DNA of 64,000 bases, taken from positions 6,061,871-6,125,870 of the forward strand of contig NZ_MKZS01000001.1 in assembly GCF_001942495.1 (NCBI RefSeq), in the 5' to 3' direction. This document shows, piece after piece, positions 7,559 through 16,195 of this stretch. The DNA comes from Moorena bouillonii PNG (GTDB lineage: Bacteria > Cyanobacteriota > Cyanobacteriia > Cyanobacteriales > Coleofasciculaceae). Position 1 is the first letter of the stretch; every line of letters starts with the position of its first letter. A program made the position numbers and the translations under genes. The notes beneath the pieces are model-generated. The model had not been told where the DNA came from, did not search any database, and saw only the letters and a list, made by a program, of their open reading frames with translations.

Positions 7559-8356
7559 TTACACAATAGAGGGGTGAGGACGAAAGAGGTGGGAGTGTTC
7601 AGGATGATAGAGACGGGAACGGGTTTTAAGGCCATCAGGGTTTAAAGCTGTCCTTAGTGCTGGACTGATTAAGTAAAGGGTTGTCCGAATTAAATTGTGC
7701 TCATCAGTAGTTGCTGCCATTTTGTCAAGGTCAACTAGCCAGATTTTTTCATCTGGCCAGCCAATGCGGAAGCAAACAGCTACTGGTGTATCGGCAGAAT
7801 AGTGTTTTAGGAGTTTGGCTTGAGCCGCTTCTACATGACGAGCACTGAGATAGAGACACAGACTAGCTTGATGGGCAGCTAGGGATGCTAATTCTTCTGA
7901 GTCGGGCACAGCAGAAGCACGACCACTGATCCGAGTAAGGATAATCGTTTGTACTAATCCTGGTATAGTTAGCTCAACACCAAGTTGTGCCGCTGCTGCT
8001 TGAAAGGCGCTGATGCCTGGGATAACTTCAAAGGGAATAGATGCTTCCTTTAGAGCTTGCATTTGCTCGTGGATAGCACTATACAGAGTCAAATCTCCTG
8101 AGTGTAGCCTGACCACAGATTTATGCGATCGCACCCGTTCAATCATCAGTGGCACAATCTCTTCTAGGGTTTTGTTGCCAGAGCGAATAATTTCGGCATC
8201 AGCACGAACACTCTCTAACATCTGTTTGGGCACTAGAGAATCTGCCACTATAATAACATCTGCCTTTTGGAGGATTTTCAAGGCTTTGACAGTTAACAAG
8301 TCTGGAGCGCCTGGTCCAGCACCGATGATGTAGACCGCTGGTGCGATTGAATTCAT
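7559..8356 (-). CDS. cobM: Precorrin-4 C11-methyltransferase (CobM/CbiF)
   Basis: SAM-dependent methyltransferase adding the C-11 methyl group of the corrin ring, in (pseudo)cobalamin synthesis. 265 residues, usual size. Residues 9-16 (IIGAGPGAPDLL region) and RLHSGDLTLYSAIHEQ are the conserved tetrapyrrole-methylase loops; IPFEVIPGISAFQAAAAQLG and TIILTRISGR fit the CobM/CbiF subgroup. The ATG at 8356 gives the expected N-terminus. The zinc-ribbon gene follows closely on the same strand. Another corrinoid gene, cobB/cbiA, lies about 29 kb away, so the pathway genes are scattered. No cobalamin riboswitch was recognised upstream. Confidence 0.93.
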   Translation of the reverse strand: MNSIAPAVYIIGAGPGAPDLLTVKALKILQKADVIIVADSLVPKQMLESVRADAEIIRSGNKTLEEIVPLMIERVRSHKSVVRLHSGDLTLYSAIHEQMQALKEASIPFEVIPGISAFQAAAAQLGVELTIPGLVQTIILTRISGRASAVPDSEELASLAAHQASLCLYLSARHVEAAQAKLLKHYSADTPVAVCFRIGWPDEKIWLVDLDKMAATTDEHNLIRTTLYLISPALRTALNPDGLKTRSRLYHPEHSHLFRPHPSIV

Positions 8357-8860
8357 ATAGTAGTTCTCAATTGGGTGAGGTATAAAGTCGTAGGGAGTAG
8401 GGAGTAGGGAGTAGGGAGTAGGGAGGTAGGGAGTGCAGGGCTCGGGCGTGGATATTTCAAGACAAACAAAAACTACACGGATTTAACCTAGATGCACGAA
8501 TAAGATAGTCATTTATTATCGGTGTATCTTCGGTATTTGTATATCCGTGTAGTGCCGACAGGCCAAGGAGCTAGAGTTTGTTATCCTTTGCCCCTGTTGT
8601 GTTTACCTGTTGTGTTTACCTGTCTGTTTAAGCATTCAGCTATCAGCTATCAGCTATCAGCTACCGGACGCGATCGCTGCACCAGGTCGGATGAGTAAAA
8701 TGACCAGGGATTTCCAAGCAGTTGTACCAGCACCCCCGATGCTTGTTTACTATCGACCGTTGATTAGCTGACGGCTGACGGCTGACGGCACCTCAAGTAG
8801 CGTGCGCGTAGCGCATAAGCTGTCTGTCTACCTGTCTGTCTACCTTTTAGTGACCAACAA
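8357..8860. repeat. 504-bp repeat-rich gap
   Basis: No gene seen. It contains GGGAGTA heptamers (about 8388-8425), TATCAGC heptamers (about 8637-8663), GGCTGAC units (about 8770-8790) and the dispersed box CACCTCAAGTAGCG...GTAGCGCAT (8790-8817), which recurs at 27645-27672 and inverted at 49509-49534. Confidence 0.75.
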
Positions 8861-9217
8861 TCAAGTCAAGGTTCCGAGCAGCTTATAGATCAAGGAATTA
8901 ACGAAACCAAGGGCAATTGCGCCAATCAAAGCGCTCCATACTCCCCAGCGCAGTCGAAATCCGGTTACCAAAGCGGCGGCTAAGCCAAAAATAATCCCAT
9001 TGACCACAATAGCAAAAAGCCCAACAGTCAAGATAGTCAGAGGAAGAGATAAAACAATCAGGATTGGTTTCAATAGGGCATTGAGAATACCGAACACCAC
9101 TGCTGAAACCAATGCTTTCTCAAAACTATCAATCTCGACACCAGTTGGGAGTTTGGAAATGATCAACAAACTGACGGCAGTAACCAAACATGCAATTAAA
9201 AAACTAACAATATCCAT
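8861..9217 (-). CDS. Phage holin family 4-like membrane protein
   Basis: 118 residues, strongly hydrophobic, with about four transmembrane segments (residues 3-20, 33-52, 55-85 and 92-112). It matches the small four-pass Phage_holin_4_2/YvlD-like family; GILNALLKPILIVLSLPLTI and GLFAIVVNGIIFGLAAALV are characteristic. The name is historical and the cellular role is not established; there are no phage genes nearby. It starts 39 bp after ychF on the same strand, probably as a bicistron, behind TAGGGGG as a possible ribosome site. Confidence 0.88.
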   Translation of the reverse strand: MDIVSFLIACLVTAVSLLIISKLPTGVEIDSFEKALVSAVVFGILNALLKPILIVLSLPLTILTVGLFAIVVNGIIFGLAAALVTGFRLRWGVWSALIGAIALGFVNSLIYKLLGTLT

Positions 9218-9256
9218 GGGTAAACCCCCTAGAGCACCACTAATTTAAAGCACTAC

Positions 9257-10348
9257 TTACACATTAAAGCGGAAAAGCATCACATCTCCTTCTTGCACAA
9301 CATAATCTTTACCTTCTGAGCGAACCAACCCTTTTTCCTTAGCAGCCGTCATGGCTCCAGCGGCTACCAAATCCCCATAAGCAACGGTTTCTGCTCGAAT
9401 AAAGCCTCGCTCAAAATCCGTGTGAATTACCCCAGCCGCTTGGGGCGCTTTCATACCAGCAGTAATAGTCCAGGCACGAGTTTCCTGGGGACCAGTGGTG
9501 AGAAAGGTACGTAAGCCCAACAATTCGTAGGTAGCGCCAATCAAAGATTTTAATCCCCCTTCTTCCACACCAAGGGACTGAAGAAAATCCTCTCGCTCTT
9601 CCTCAGGTAACTCAATTAGTTCTGACTCTACTTGAGCAGAAACCACTACCACTTGAGCATCTTCGGTAGCAGCAATTTGCCGCACTTGCTCGACCCAGTC
9701 ATTACCAGTAGCTAAGTCATCTTCAGATACATTAGCGGCATAGATGACTGGCTTACTGGTCAGTAATCCCAATTGCTTGACTGACTCAGCTTCTTCTTCT
9801 GTTAAACTAATCTGGCGCACTAATTTGCCTTCATTCAACCCAGCGCTCAAGGTTTCCAAGACATCAAGTTCCATCTTGGCATCTTTGTTACTACGAGCTT
9901 GCTTCCGGGTACGCTCAATCCGGCGTTCCACTTGCCCTAAATCCGCTAAGGCTAATTCTAGATTAATTACTTCAATATCCCGAGCTGGGTCAACGGAGCC
10001 GGAAACATGGATGATGTCATCATCATCAAAGCAGCGCACCACATGGACAATCGCATCGACTTCTCGGATATTGGCTAGAAACTGGTTACCCAAGCCTTCC
10101 CCTTTACTGGCTCCCTTGACTAAACCAGCAATATCCACAAACTCAATCCGAGTTGGCACGATTTTCTGAGATTCAGAAATCTTTGCCAGAACCTGCAACC
10201 GCTGATCTGGGACAGCAACTACACCCACATTCGGCTCAATGGTACAAAAGGGGAAATTAGCAGCATCTGCCTTGGCATTGGCAACTAGGGCATTAAATAA
10301 GGTTGATTTGCCTACATTAGGCAGTCCAACAATTCCGGCTCTTAACAT
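9257..10348 (-). CDS. ychF: Redox-regulated P-loop ATPase YchF
   Basis: Obg-related, ribosome-associated P-loop protein, 363 residues, full length. The P-loop is GLPNVGKSTLFNAL (8-21) and G3 is DIAGLVKGASKGEGLGNQFL. The fourth motif is NVSE rather than NKxD, the change that gives YchF proteins ATP preference. The C-terminal TGS domain includes LRTFLTTGPQETRAWTI, HTDFERGFIRAE and the ending VQEGDVMLFRFNV. YchF binds 50S/70S ribosomes and dampens oxidative-stress responses in other bacteria. Confidence 0.97.
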   Translation of the reverse strand: MLRAGIVGLPNVGKSTLFNALVANAKADAANFPFCTIEPNVGVVAVPDQRLQVLAKISESQKIVPTRIEFVDIAGLVKGASKGEGLGNQFLANIREVDAIVHVVRCFDDDDIIHVSGSVDPARDIEVINLELALADLGQVERRIERTRKQARSNKDAKMELDVLETLSAGLNEGKLVRQISLTEEEAESVKQLGLLTSKPVIYAANVSEDDLATGNDWVEQVRQIAATEDAQVVVVSAQVESELIELPEEEREDFLQSLGVEEGGLKSLIGATYELLGLRTFLTTGPQETRAWTITAGMKAPQAAGVIHTDFERGFIRAETVAYGDLVAAGAMTAAKEKGLVRSEGKDYVVQEGDVMLFRFNV

Positions 10349-10794
10349 AGTAGTCTAATATAGTGCTTTAAAATGGACAATGGACAATAGAAAATTGAAC
10401 CGATCGGCCAGCTGTTCTACTATTGTATCAATTATCGCTTATCTTATTTATTTTTAGTTTATAATGATAGTTGATAAATGGTTGATTATGGTTTCAACTA
10501 AATTGGTTATTTTGAGTATTATAGATAATATAACTTTGCTCACCCTAAGTTAATTTGTTGGTATTTTTTTATAGGTCTTCAAAAGCTTATTAAAAGTGTT
10601 ATGTCCAAAAATAGGATGCTCCCGAATCTAGAGGCTACTCTAGTTGGTTGAGTGGTCAGTTAGCAATTATTCATTACCGATTAGCAATAGCAATCCTAAA
10701 TCCATTGTGATAATTTTTGATGCCCTACTTTCTGTTCCCTGTTCCCTGTTCCCTGTTCCCTTTGCTAAATTACCTATTACCAATTATCTAAACT
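10349..10794. other. 446-bp AT-rich gap with TTCCCTG heptamers
   Basis: Divergent intergenic region between ychF and ycf51. It shows GGACAAT repeats near 10373-10390, AT-rich sequence with no recognisable regulator site, and four TTCCCTG heptamers at about 10734-10760. No gene or RNA recognised. Confidence 0.6.
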
Positions 10795-11307
10795 ATGCCA
10801 ACAACAGCTGATTTTCTGATCTACACTCAATGGGCAGGTATTCTGACTTTAGCCTGTGGCTTGATTGCTATACTCGGTTTTATCTTCAAATGGGGACTCC
10901 GGTTTCGTCTGGTAGGAGTCACTGGGTTTATGCTAGTGCTAACAGCTAGCTTTTTCTCGTTATCCTTAGTACCGTTTACCCGTACTACCATTCCAGGGGC
11001 AATCCGATATACTGTAGTCTACGATAATGGTGGCAACCAAACAGTGATTGCTTTGCCCCCTACTGCTACAGAGTCGGAAGTAGAAGCAACACTGCGGCAA
11101 GCTGCTAGTAATTTTTATTCCTATGGACGCCTCGGTGGCGCAAATAACCAGTTAACGATTCGAGCCCGGACGATAATCCATCCGGAAACTGGTGTATCCA
11201 AGCCGGTATTGTTGGGTCAGGTTATGCGATCGCTTTCCGAGCGTGATGATCCAGATATGGTGATTGAAGTCTATTCCCAAGAATTTGCTCAATTGCCTCA
11301 AGAGTGA
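10795..11307 (+). CDS. ycf51: Ycf51 family protein (DUF2518)
   Basis: 170-residue cyanobacterial/plastid conserved protein of the Ycf51 (DUF2518) family. Two N-terminal membrane helices (about residues 13-31 and 38-60) precede a soluble region with IRYTVVYDNGGNQTVIALPPTA and an AEVEATLRQAA-like helix. Function unknown; family distribution ties it to oxygenic phototrophs. Start at the ATG after TTATCTAAACT, with no good ribosome site. Convergent with the FetB-type permease. Confidence 0.87.
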   Translation: MPTTADFLIYTQWAGILTLACGLIAILGFIFKWGLRFRLVGVTGFMLVLTASFFSLSLVPFTRTTIPGAIRYTVVYDNGGNQTVIALPPTATESEVEATLRQAASNFYSYGRLGGANNQLTIRARTIIHPETGVSKPVLLGQVMRSLSERDDPDMVIEVYSQEFAQLPQE

Positions 11308-11393
11308 TTGGTATGAGGTACACTCAATTTTATTCCCTCGACTCCCTACTGCGATTAACCCCGTGACTGTGTACCTCACCCAATTGATAAATG

Positions 11394-12173
11394 CTATATC
11401 GTTAACTGCTCAGACTGATTAAAAAATTGCCGTGTCAACCCATAGGTTATCAATAAGGTTGCGATCAAGTTAGTAAATGCGAGCATAAACATAATTAATA
11501 TCTGATAGGAAGCAGCATTCAAGGGATCAATACCACTTAACAATTGACCTGTGATGATTCCAGGTAAAGTCACCAGTCCCACTACCATCATGGAGTTAAG
11601 AGTAGGAATCAACCCAGCCCGAATCGCATCCTTACGGTAACCGGCTACTGCTTGTTGTCCCGTTGCACCTAAACTTAAATGGGTTTCGATTTCCAGAGTG
11701 CTCTTGCTAATGGTGCTAACTAGGCGTTCCCCTGCGATCGCAGCCCCATTCATGGCATTGCCCAGCACAATACCTCCTAAGGGAATCAGGTACTGGGGTG
11801 CATACCAAGGTTCTGGTTGAATCATCAATAGATTTGTATAGATTAAGGTCAATGCTGTACTGAAGAACAGGGAACTGAAAACTATTGGTAAAAGTCTCGG
11901 GATCTTGTGGTTACTAATCCGATTGCGGGCAGTAATGGTACCAATAGTCAGCATTACCATTAAGATAGCTAAAACAGGGATCGGGTGATCTAAGGCAAAA
12001 ATCACAGCCAGTACATATCCCACAACAATGAGTTGCACGATAGTTCGGCCAGTTGCGATCGCTAGTTGAACTTCCAAACCCAGCCTTTGCCAGCTGGATA
12101 AACCAATTGCGATCGCCATCATGCCCAATCCCCACGCTAAATCGCTAATATCTAGTTCAATTAAAGAATCCAC
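11394..12173 (-). CDS. FetB/YbbM-type ABC transporter permease (UPF0014)
   Basis: 259-residue integral membrane protein of the UPF0014 family, whose E. coli member FetB is the permease of an iron-related exporter. Hydrophobic segments lie at about 7-25, 34-62, 66-83, 93-113, 127-143, 193-211 and 222-247. The motif LGATGQQAVAGYRKDAIRAGLIPTLN lies in the cytoplasmic loop before VGLVTLPGIITGQLLSG. Its ATPase partner (FetA type) is not adjacent and must be elsewhere if the transporter works. It is flanked upstream by a 15-bp tandem-repeat array. Confidence 0.9.
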   Translation of the reverse strand: MDSLIELDISDLAWGLGMMAIAIGLSSWQRLGLEVQLAIATGRTIVQLIVVGYVLAVIFALDHPIPVLAILMVMLTIGTITARNRISNHKIPRLLPIVFSSLFFSTALTLIYTNLLMIQPEPWYAPQYLIPLGGIVLGNAMNGAAIAGERLVSTISKSTLEIETHLSLGATGQQAVAGYRKDAIRAGLIPTLNSMMVVGLVTLPGIITGQLLSGIDPLNAASYQILIMFMLAFTNLIATLLITYGLTRQFFNQSEQLTI

Positions 12174-12236
12174 CAGCCACCACAGCTAACTTGTTTTAAT
12201 CTATTGTCTCAGATCGTCTGTTAATTGTGATTGGAG

Positions 12237-12540
12237 TTTAAAGTTAACAGGTTGAAAGTTAACAGGTTGAAAGTTAACAGGTTGAAAGTTAACAGGTTGA
12301 AAGTTAACAGGTTTAAGGTTAATAGGTTGAAGGTTGAAAGTTATCAGACTAGTTTTGAAGCATCCACCATCTCACCATCCCAGCTTCAAACCTTGGCCAA
12401 AAGGCCACTCTACGCGAACAACCTTCAACCTTCAACCTTCAACCTTCAACCTTCAACCTTCAACCTTCAACCATTCAACCTTCAACCATTCAACCTTCAA
12501 CCTTGGCCTTTGGCCACGCTACGCGAACAAACCTTCAAGG
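12237..12540. repeat. GTTAACAGGTTGAAA array, TTCAACC heptamers and a GTAGCGTGGCC box
   Basis: About six 15-bp units of GTTAACAGGTTGAAA (12237-12345) are followed by a TTCAACC heptamer array (about 12420-12505). Two AACCTTGGCC...GGCCAC...TACGCGAAC boxes lie at about 12388-12425 and 12505-12535. A related array lies immediately after the downstream aminotransferase gene (13755-14100), so that gene is bracketed by one repeat family. Long frames across this block are repeat peptides. Confidence 0.9.
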
Positions 12541-12632
12541 CCAGGAGTGAAAAGTAAGCTGCAGGTAAAATTTGAACCCTTTTTGCAAAAAATTCTGTTT
12601 TAATTGAAAACAACTTAAGGTGTGAGGAACAA

Positions 12633-13760
12633 GTGAATACTATACCCCCTCTTGACTTAAAACGGCAGTACCAAGTTATTGGAGAACAAGTCAGTGCTGC
12701 TGTCGGTGACGTTCTTTCCTCTGGACGTTATATTGGTGGTCCAGTTGTAGAACACTTTGAGCAACAGTTTGCGGCTTACACCGGTACCCTGGAATGCATT
12801 GCATGTAACTCTGGTACAGACGCTCTCTATCTCGCCCTGCGAGCTTTAGATATCGGACCTGGTGATGAGGTAATTACCACACCCTTCACCTTTATCGCTA
12901 CCGCTGAAGTAATTGCTGAAGTTGGTGCTACCCCAGTCTTTGTCGATATCAATGCCGAAACCTTTAATATCGATGTCAATCAGATTGAGAAAGCGATTAC
13001 CCATAATACTAGAGCAATCATACCAGTTCACCTGTTCGGACAGCCAGTGGATATGACTGCTGTGATGGATATCGCCAAGACTCATTGTCTTGCAGTCATT
13101 GAAGACTGCGCCCAAGGGACTGGTGCTGAATGGGTAGGAAAAAAGGTTGGCAGTATTGGACATATTGGTTGCTTTAGCTTCTATCCCAGCAAGAATCTGG
13201 GAACCTGTGGCGATGGTGGTGCGGTAACTACTAATGACAAAACTGTTGCGGCCTCAATACGGATGCTAAGAGACCACGGCAGATGCTCGGGCTATTACCA
13301 TCAAGTCAATGGTATCAACAGTCGTTTAGATGCCCTACAAGCCGCTATTCTTAACGTAAAGCTACCCTATCTCGATGGCTGGAACAATGCCCGTCGTCAG
13401 GTAGCAACCCGGTATCACCAGTTATTGGAGCCATTACCTGAGATCATCCGGCCTCGGGAAACCCCTGGGGGACATTCCGTCTGGAACCAGTACACCATTC
13501 GCCTCACTCAAGATAGCAGCAATAGCAACTATCGGGACGAGGTACGCCAAAAATTAAAGCAGGCAGGTATTAGTTCTATGGTCTATTACCCCCTGCCGTT
13601 ACACTTGCAGCCAGTCTACAAAGACTTAGGCTATCAAATCGGTCAGTTTCCAGTTGCTGAGCAAGTCTGCCATGAAGTATTGTCCCTGCCAATGTTCCCA
13701 GAACTTACCGTTGAGGAACAGCAACAGGTAGTTTATGGATTGAAGGACTGTTTAGTTTGA
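12633..13760 (+). CDS. DegT/DnrJ/EryC1/StrS-family sugar aminotransferase
   Basis: PLP-dependent aminotransferase of the DegT/StrS family, 375 residues, acting on keto-sugar nucleotides for cell-envelope or secondary-metabolite sugars. Features: SGTDALYLALRALDIGPGDE (about 52-71), EDCAQGTGA, and the PLP lysine in FSFYPSKNLGTCGDGG (Lys near 186). HSVWNQYTIRL and PMFPELTVEEQ complete the fold. Start is GTG behind AAGGTGTGAGG; the next ATG is too far in. No other sugar-nucleotide genes are adjacent. Its stop codon touches the following repeat array, whose first units could have shaped the last residues (GLKDCLV). Confidence 0.93.
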   Translation: MNTIPPLDLKRQYQVIGEQVSAAVGDVLSSGRYIGGPVVEHFEQQFAAYTGTLECIACNSGTDALYLALRALDIGPGDEVITTPFTFIATAEVIAEVGATPVFVDINAETFNIDVNQIEKAITHNTRAIIPVHLFGQPVDMTAVMDIAKTHCLAVIEDCAQGTGAEWVGKKVGSIGHIGCFSFYPSKNLGTCGDGGAVTTNDKTVAASIRMLRDHGRCSGYYHQVNGINSRLDALQAAILNVKLPYLDGWNNARRQVATRYHQLLEPLPEIIRPRETPGGHSVWNQYTIRLTQDSSNSNYRDEVRQKLKQAGISSMVYYPLPLHLQPVYKDLGYQIGQFPVAEQVCHEVLSLPMFPELTVEEQQQVVYGLKDCLV

Positions 13761-14100
13761 AGGTTGAAGGTTAACAGGTTGAAAGTTAACAGGTTGAAGG
13801 TTAACAGGTTGAAGGTTAACAGGTTGAAGGTTAACAGGTTGGAGGTTAACAGGTTGAAAGTTAACAAGTTGAAGGTTAACAGGTTGAAGGTTAACAGGTT
13901 TAAGGTTAGAAGACTAGTTTTCAAGCATGCAACCTTGGCCAAAAGGCCACCCGTGCGCGTTCAACCTTCAACCTTCAACCCTTCAAACCTTGGCCAAAGG
14001 CCACGCTACGCGAACAACCGTTCAACCTTCAACCCTTCAAACCTTGGCCAAAGGCCACGCTACGCGAACAACCTTCAACCTTCAACCCTTCACCCTTGAC
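13755..14100. repeat. GTTAACAGGTTGAAG array, TTCAACC units and GTAGCGTGGCC boxes
   Basis: About ten 15-bp GTTAACAGGTTGAAG units (13755-13910) are followed by TTCAACC repeats and three AACCTTGGCCAAA-GGCCAC boxes. The array runs into the 3' end of the minus-strand ycf23 gene (14029 onward). Confidence 0.9.
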
Positions 14101-14823
14101 ACCTTCGAGGGATTCTACCAAGCTGCGAACCGCTGCTACCATTGCGACTTCGCTATCTAACTGATTGATAGCGGAACCAACGCCAACACCAGCAGCACCA
14201 GCGGCAATGGCCATGGGAACGGTCACACTGGATAACCCGGAAGCACACAACACTGGTACTGACACAGCACGAGAAATTTCATAGGCAGCTGCCAAGGTTG
14301 GTGCCGCTTTTTCAATTAAACCCAAGGTGCCAGCGGAGCGAGGTTTACTGCTGGTACCCCCTTCAGTTTGAATAATATCGGCACCCGCTTTGACTAATTC
14401 TGCCGCTAGTTCTACTTGCTGATCTAACTTTAGAATGTGGGGGACAGTTACTGATAGGGTTATATTGGGTAGTAATTTACGGGTTTCAATGGTCAGTGCC
14501 AATACGTCGGAAGCATCAAACCACTGTCCCTGAGCATAAAAGCTATCAAAGTTACCAATTTCAATCAGATCAGCGCCAGCTTGGATAGCAATAACAAATT
14601 GCTTTGGTTCTACAGCAGAAACACAAATTGGTAAATCCGTTAACCCTCGTGCCAACCTGACTAGATCGGGCGAGGCGGCAATATCGACAAAAGTCGCTCC
14701 ACCCCGTGAAGCTGCTTTGACTACAGCAGCAACTTTCTCGGGATCAAAAGTATTTAAGCCACTAATTACTTTCAGGCAACGACCTTGGTCCAAGGCTTCG
14801 TTTAGTTTGTGATGCATAGTCAT
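14029..14823 (-). CDS. ycf23: Ycf23-like protein (DUF561)
   Basis: 264-residue TIM-barrel protein of the DUF561/Ycf23 family, conserved in cyanobacteria and some plastids; enzymatic function unknown. Typical stretches are KVISGLNTFDPEKVAAVVKA, GGATFVDIAASPDLVRLA, ICVSAVEPKQF, GADLIEIGNFDSFYAQG, ADIIQTEGGTSSKP and the phosphate-loop-like GAAGVGVGSAINQL. The barrel ends near VRSLVESL. The last ~20 residues (VKGEGLKVEGCSRSVAFGQGLKG) are encoded by the invading repeat DNA, so the native stop has probably been lost. The ATG at 14823 has another Met two codons later. Confidence 0.9.
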   Translation of the reverse strand: MTMHHKLNEALDQGRCLKVISGLNTFDPEKVAAVVKAASRGGATFVDIAASPDLVRLARGLTDLPICVSAVEPKQFVIAIQAGADLIEIGNFDSFYAQGQWFDASDVLALTIETRKLLPNITLSVTVPHILKLDQQVELAAELVKAGADIIQTEGGTSSKPRSAGTLGLIEKAAPTLAAAYEISRAVSVPVLCASGLSSVTVPMAIAAGAAGVGVGSAINQLDSEVAMVAAVRSLVESLEGVKGEGLKVEGCSRSVAFGQGLKG

Positions 14824-14982
14824 GTTTTCTGTTTACCCCTGTATTATCAACCAACTTTACCTAATTTTTAATTAACTGTAGGAAATTTTTTTTCTCTCTG
14901 AATAATTCTGCCAAACCCGTATATTTACGCCTAAACTAAAAGCATATCGGTGCTGATGGCTACTCCTTCTATATAAAAATAA

Positions 14983-16080
14983 ATGAATTTCCCGCAAGTC
15001 AAGCTATCTTCTTTTCACAGTGATGTCTTAAAGAATACCGAGTTAGGTCAACTTTGTGGCAAAAAGCAGCTATTTCGCGCACGCTATGAAGTGTTACGGA
15101 TGATTGGTCGAGGTGGTTTCGGTGTAACCTTTCTAGCCAAAGATACATCCTTACCGGGTCAGCCGTTTTGTGTCATCAAGCAACTTCGCCCCAAATTCAG
15201 TGAGCCAAAAGCATTACATAATGCTCGTCAGCGGTTTGAAAGAGAGGCAAAAATTTTGAACAAACTGGGGACTCACCCCCAGATCCCCATGCTGCTCGAT
15301 TATTTCGTAGACGATGGAGAATTCTACTTGGTTCAAGAGTACATTCGAGGCATTACCCTAGCTCGGTTGGTGAGGCGTTCTGGTTGCTTATCCCCAGGAG
15401 CCGTTAAAGATTTTCTGCGAGACATACTACCGTTATTGCAGTACATCCATGACCATGGGGTAATACATCGTGATATCAAACCTCAGAATATTATTCTTTC
15501 TCATGATGGTCGGTTGGTACTAATTGATTTTGGGGCAGTTAAGGAGTTAATTGCCCAAGCATCAGATAGCAGTGTAAAAAACCCAACTACCCATTTCATC
15601 GGTACTGTAGGATTTGCACCACCGGAACAGTTTAGCCTACGACCCGTGTATAGCAGTGATATTTATTCCCTAGGGGTTACCTGTCTTTACCTACTCACTG
15701 GAAAAGCCCCCCTACCATTTCAGAGCGAGCGCCAAACTGGTGAACTGAAGTGGGGCAAAGCATTGGAATTGAGTGATTCCTTTGCTAATATTCTCAACAG
15801 AATGCTGGCTATTTCCCTCAAAGAGCGTTATTCAAACGCAAGAGCGATCCTAAGGGCTTTGGAGAATAAATCACTTCAAGAGAATCTTGCCGAGTTTCTA
15901 GTTATTCAACCTCAAGCTAATCAAAACCAACGACAGGCAAAGCAAAACACCGGGAAAAGTCAGAAGTATACACCTCCTACAGAAAAAACTGCGATCGCGA
16001 TTAGAAAATGGAAACAAAGGATGCAAGCCAGACAGCGCCACAAGGATATCAACAGAGTTGAACATCTATTTAATCATTAG
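14983..16080 (+). CDS. Serine/threonine protein kinase (Hanks type)
   Basis: 365-residue eukaryotic-type kinase. Glycine loop GRGGFGVTF (42-50), catalytic Lys66 in CVIKQL, catalytic loop HRDIKPQN (162-169), DFG at 182-184 and an APPEQF activation-segment end are all intact, so it should be active. The last ~65 residues after the kinase domain are basic and Gln-rich (QANQNQRQAKQN, RKWKQRMQARQRHK), with no receptor domain or membrane segment. Likely cytoplasmic. Cyanobacteria encode many such kinases, and targets cannot be inferred from this context. Confidence 0.95.
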   Translation: MNFPQVKLSSFHSDVLKNTELGQLCGKKQLFRARYEVLRMIGRGGFGVTFLAKDTSLPGQPFCVIKQLRPKFSEPKALHNARQRFEREAKILNKLGTHPQIPMLLDYFVDDGEFYLVQEYIRGITLARLVRRSGCLSPGAVKDFLRDILPLLQYIHDHGVIHRDIKPQNIILSHDGRLVLIDFGAVKELIAQASDSSVKNPTTHFIGTVGFAPPEQFSLRPVYSSDIYSLGVTCLYLLTGKAPLPFQSERQTGELKWGKALELSDSFANILNRMLAISLKERYSNARAILRALENKSLQENLAEFLVIQPQANQNQRQAKQNTGKSQKYTPPTEKTAIAIRKWKQRMQARQRHKDINRVEHLFNH

Positions 16081-16195
16081 GCTAAATTGGCAATTACAAG
16101 GATTCCGGACAAAAAAAGACTAACAGTGAATAACTTCGCCATTGGTTCGTTTTTCATCCTTCATCCTTCATCCTTCACTTTCCATTCTTTACAGG

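Noticed and set aside
8357-8860. Cobalamin riboswitch upstream of cobM
   Set aside because: No recognisable conserved B12-box with flanking stems; the region is repeat-filled.
12231-12603. Two overlapping plus-strand frames of 108 and 89 codons
   Set aside because: Repeat peptides (KVNRL..., NLQPSTF...) from 15-bp and 7-bp arrays.
13733-14160. Frames over the second repeat array
   Set aside because: Repeat-derived peptides on both strands (LTFNLLTFN; KVNRLKVNR).
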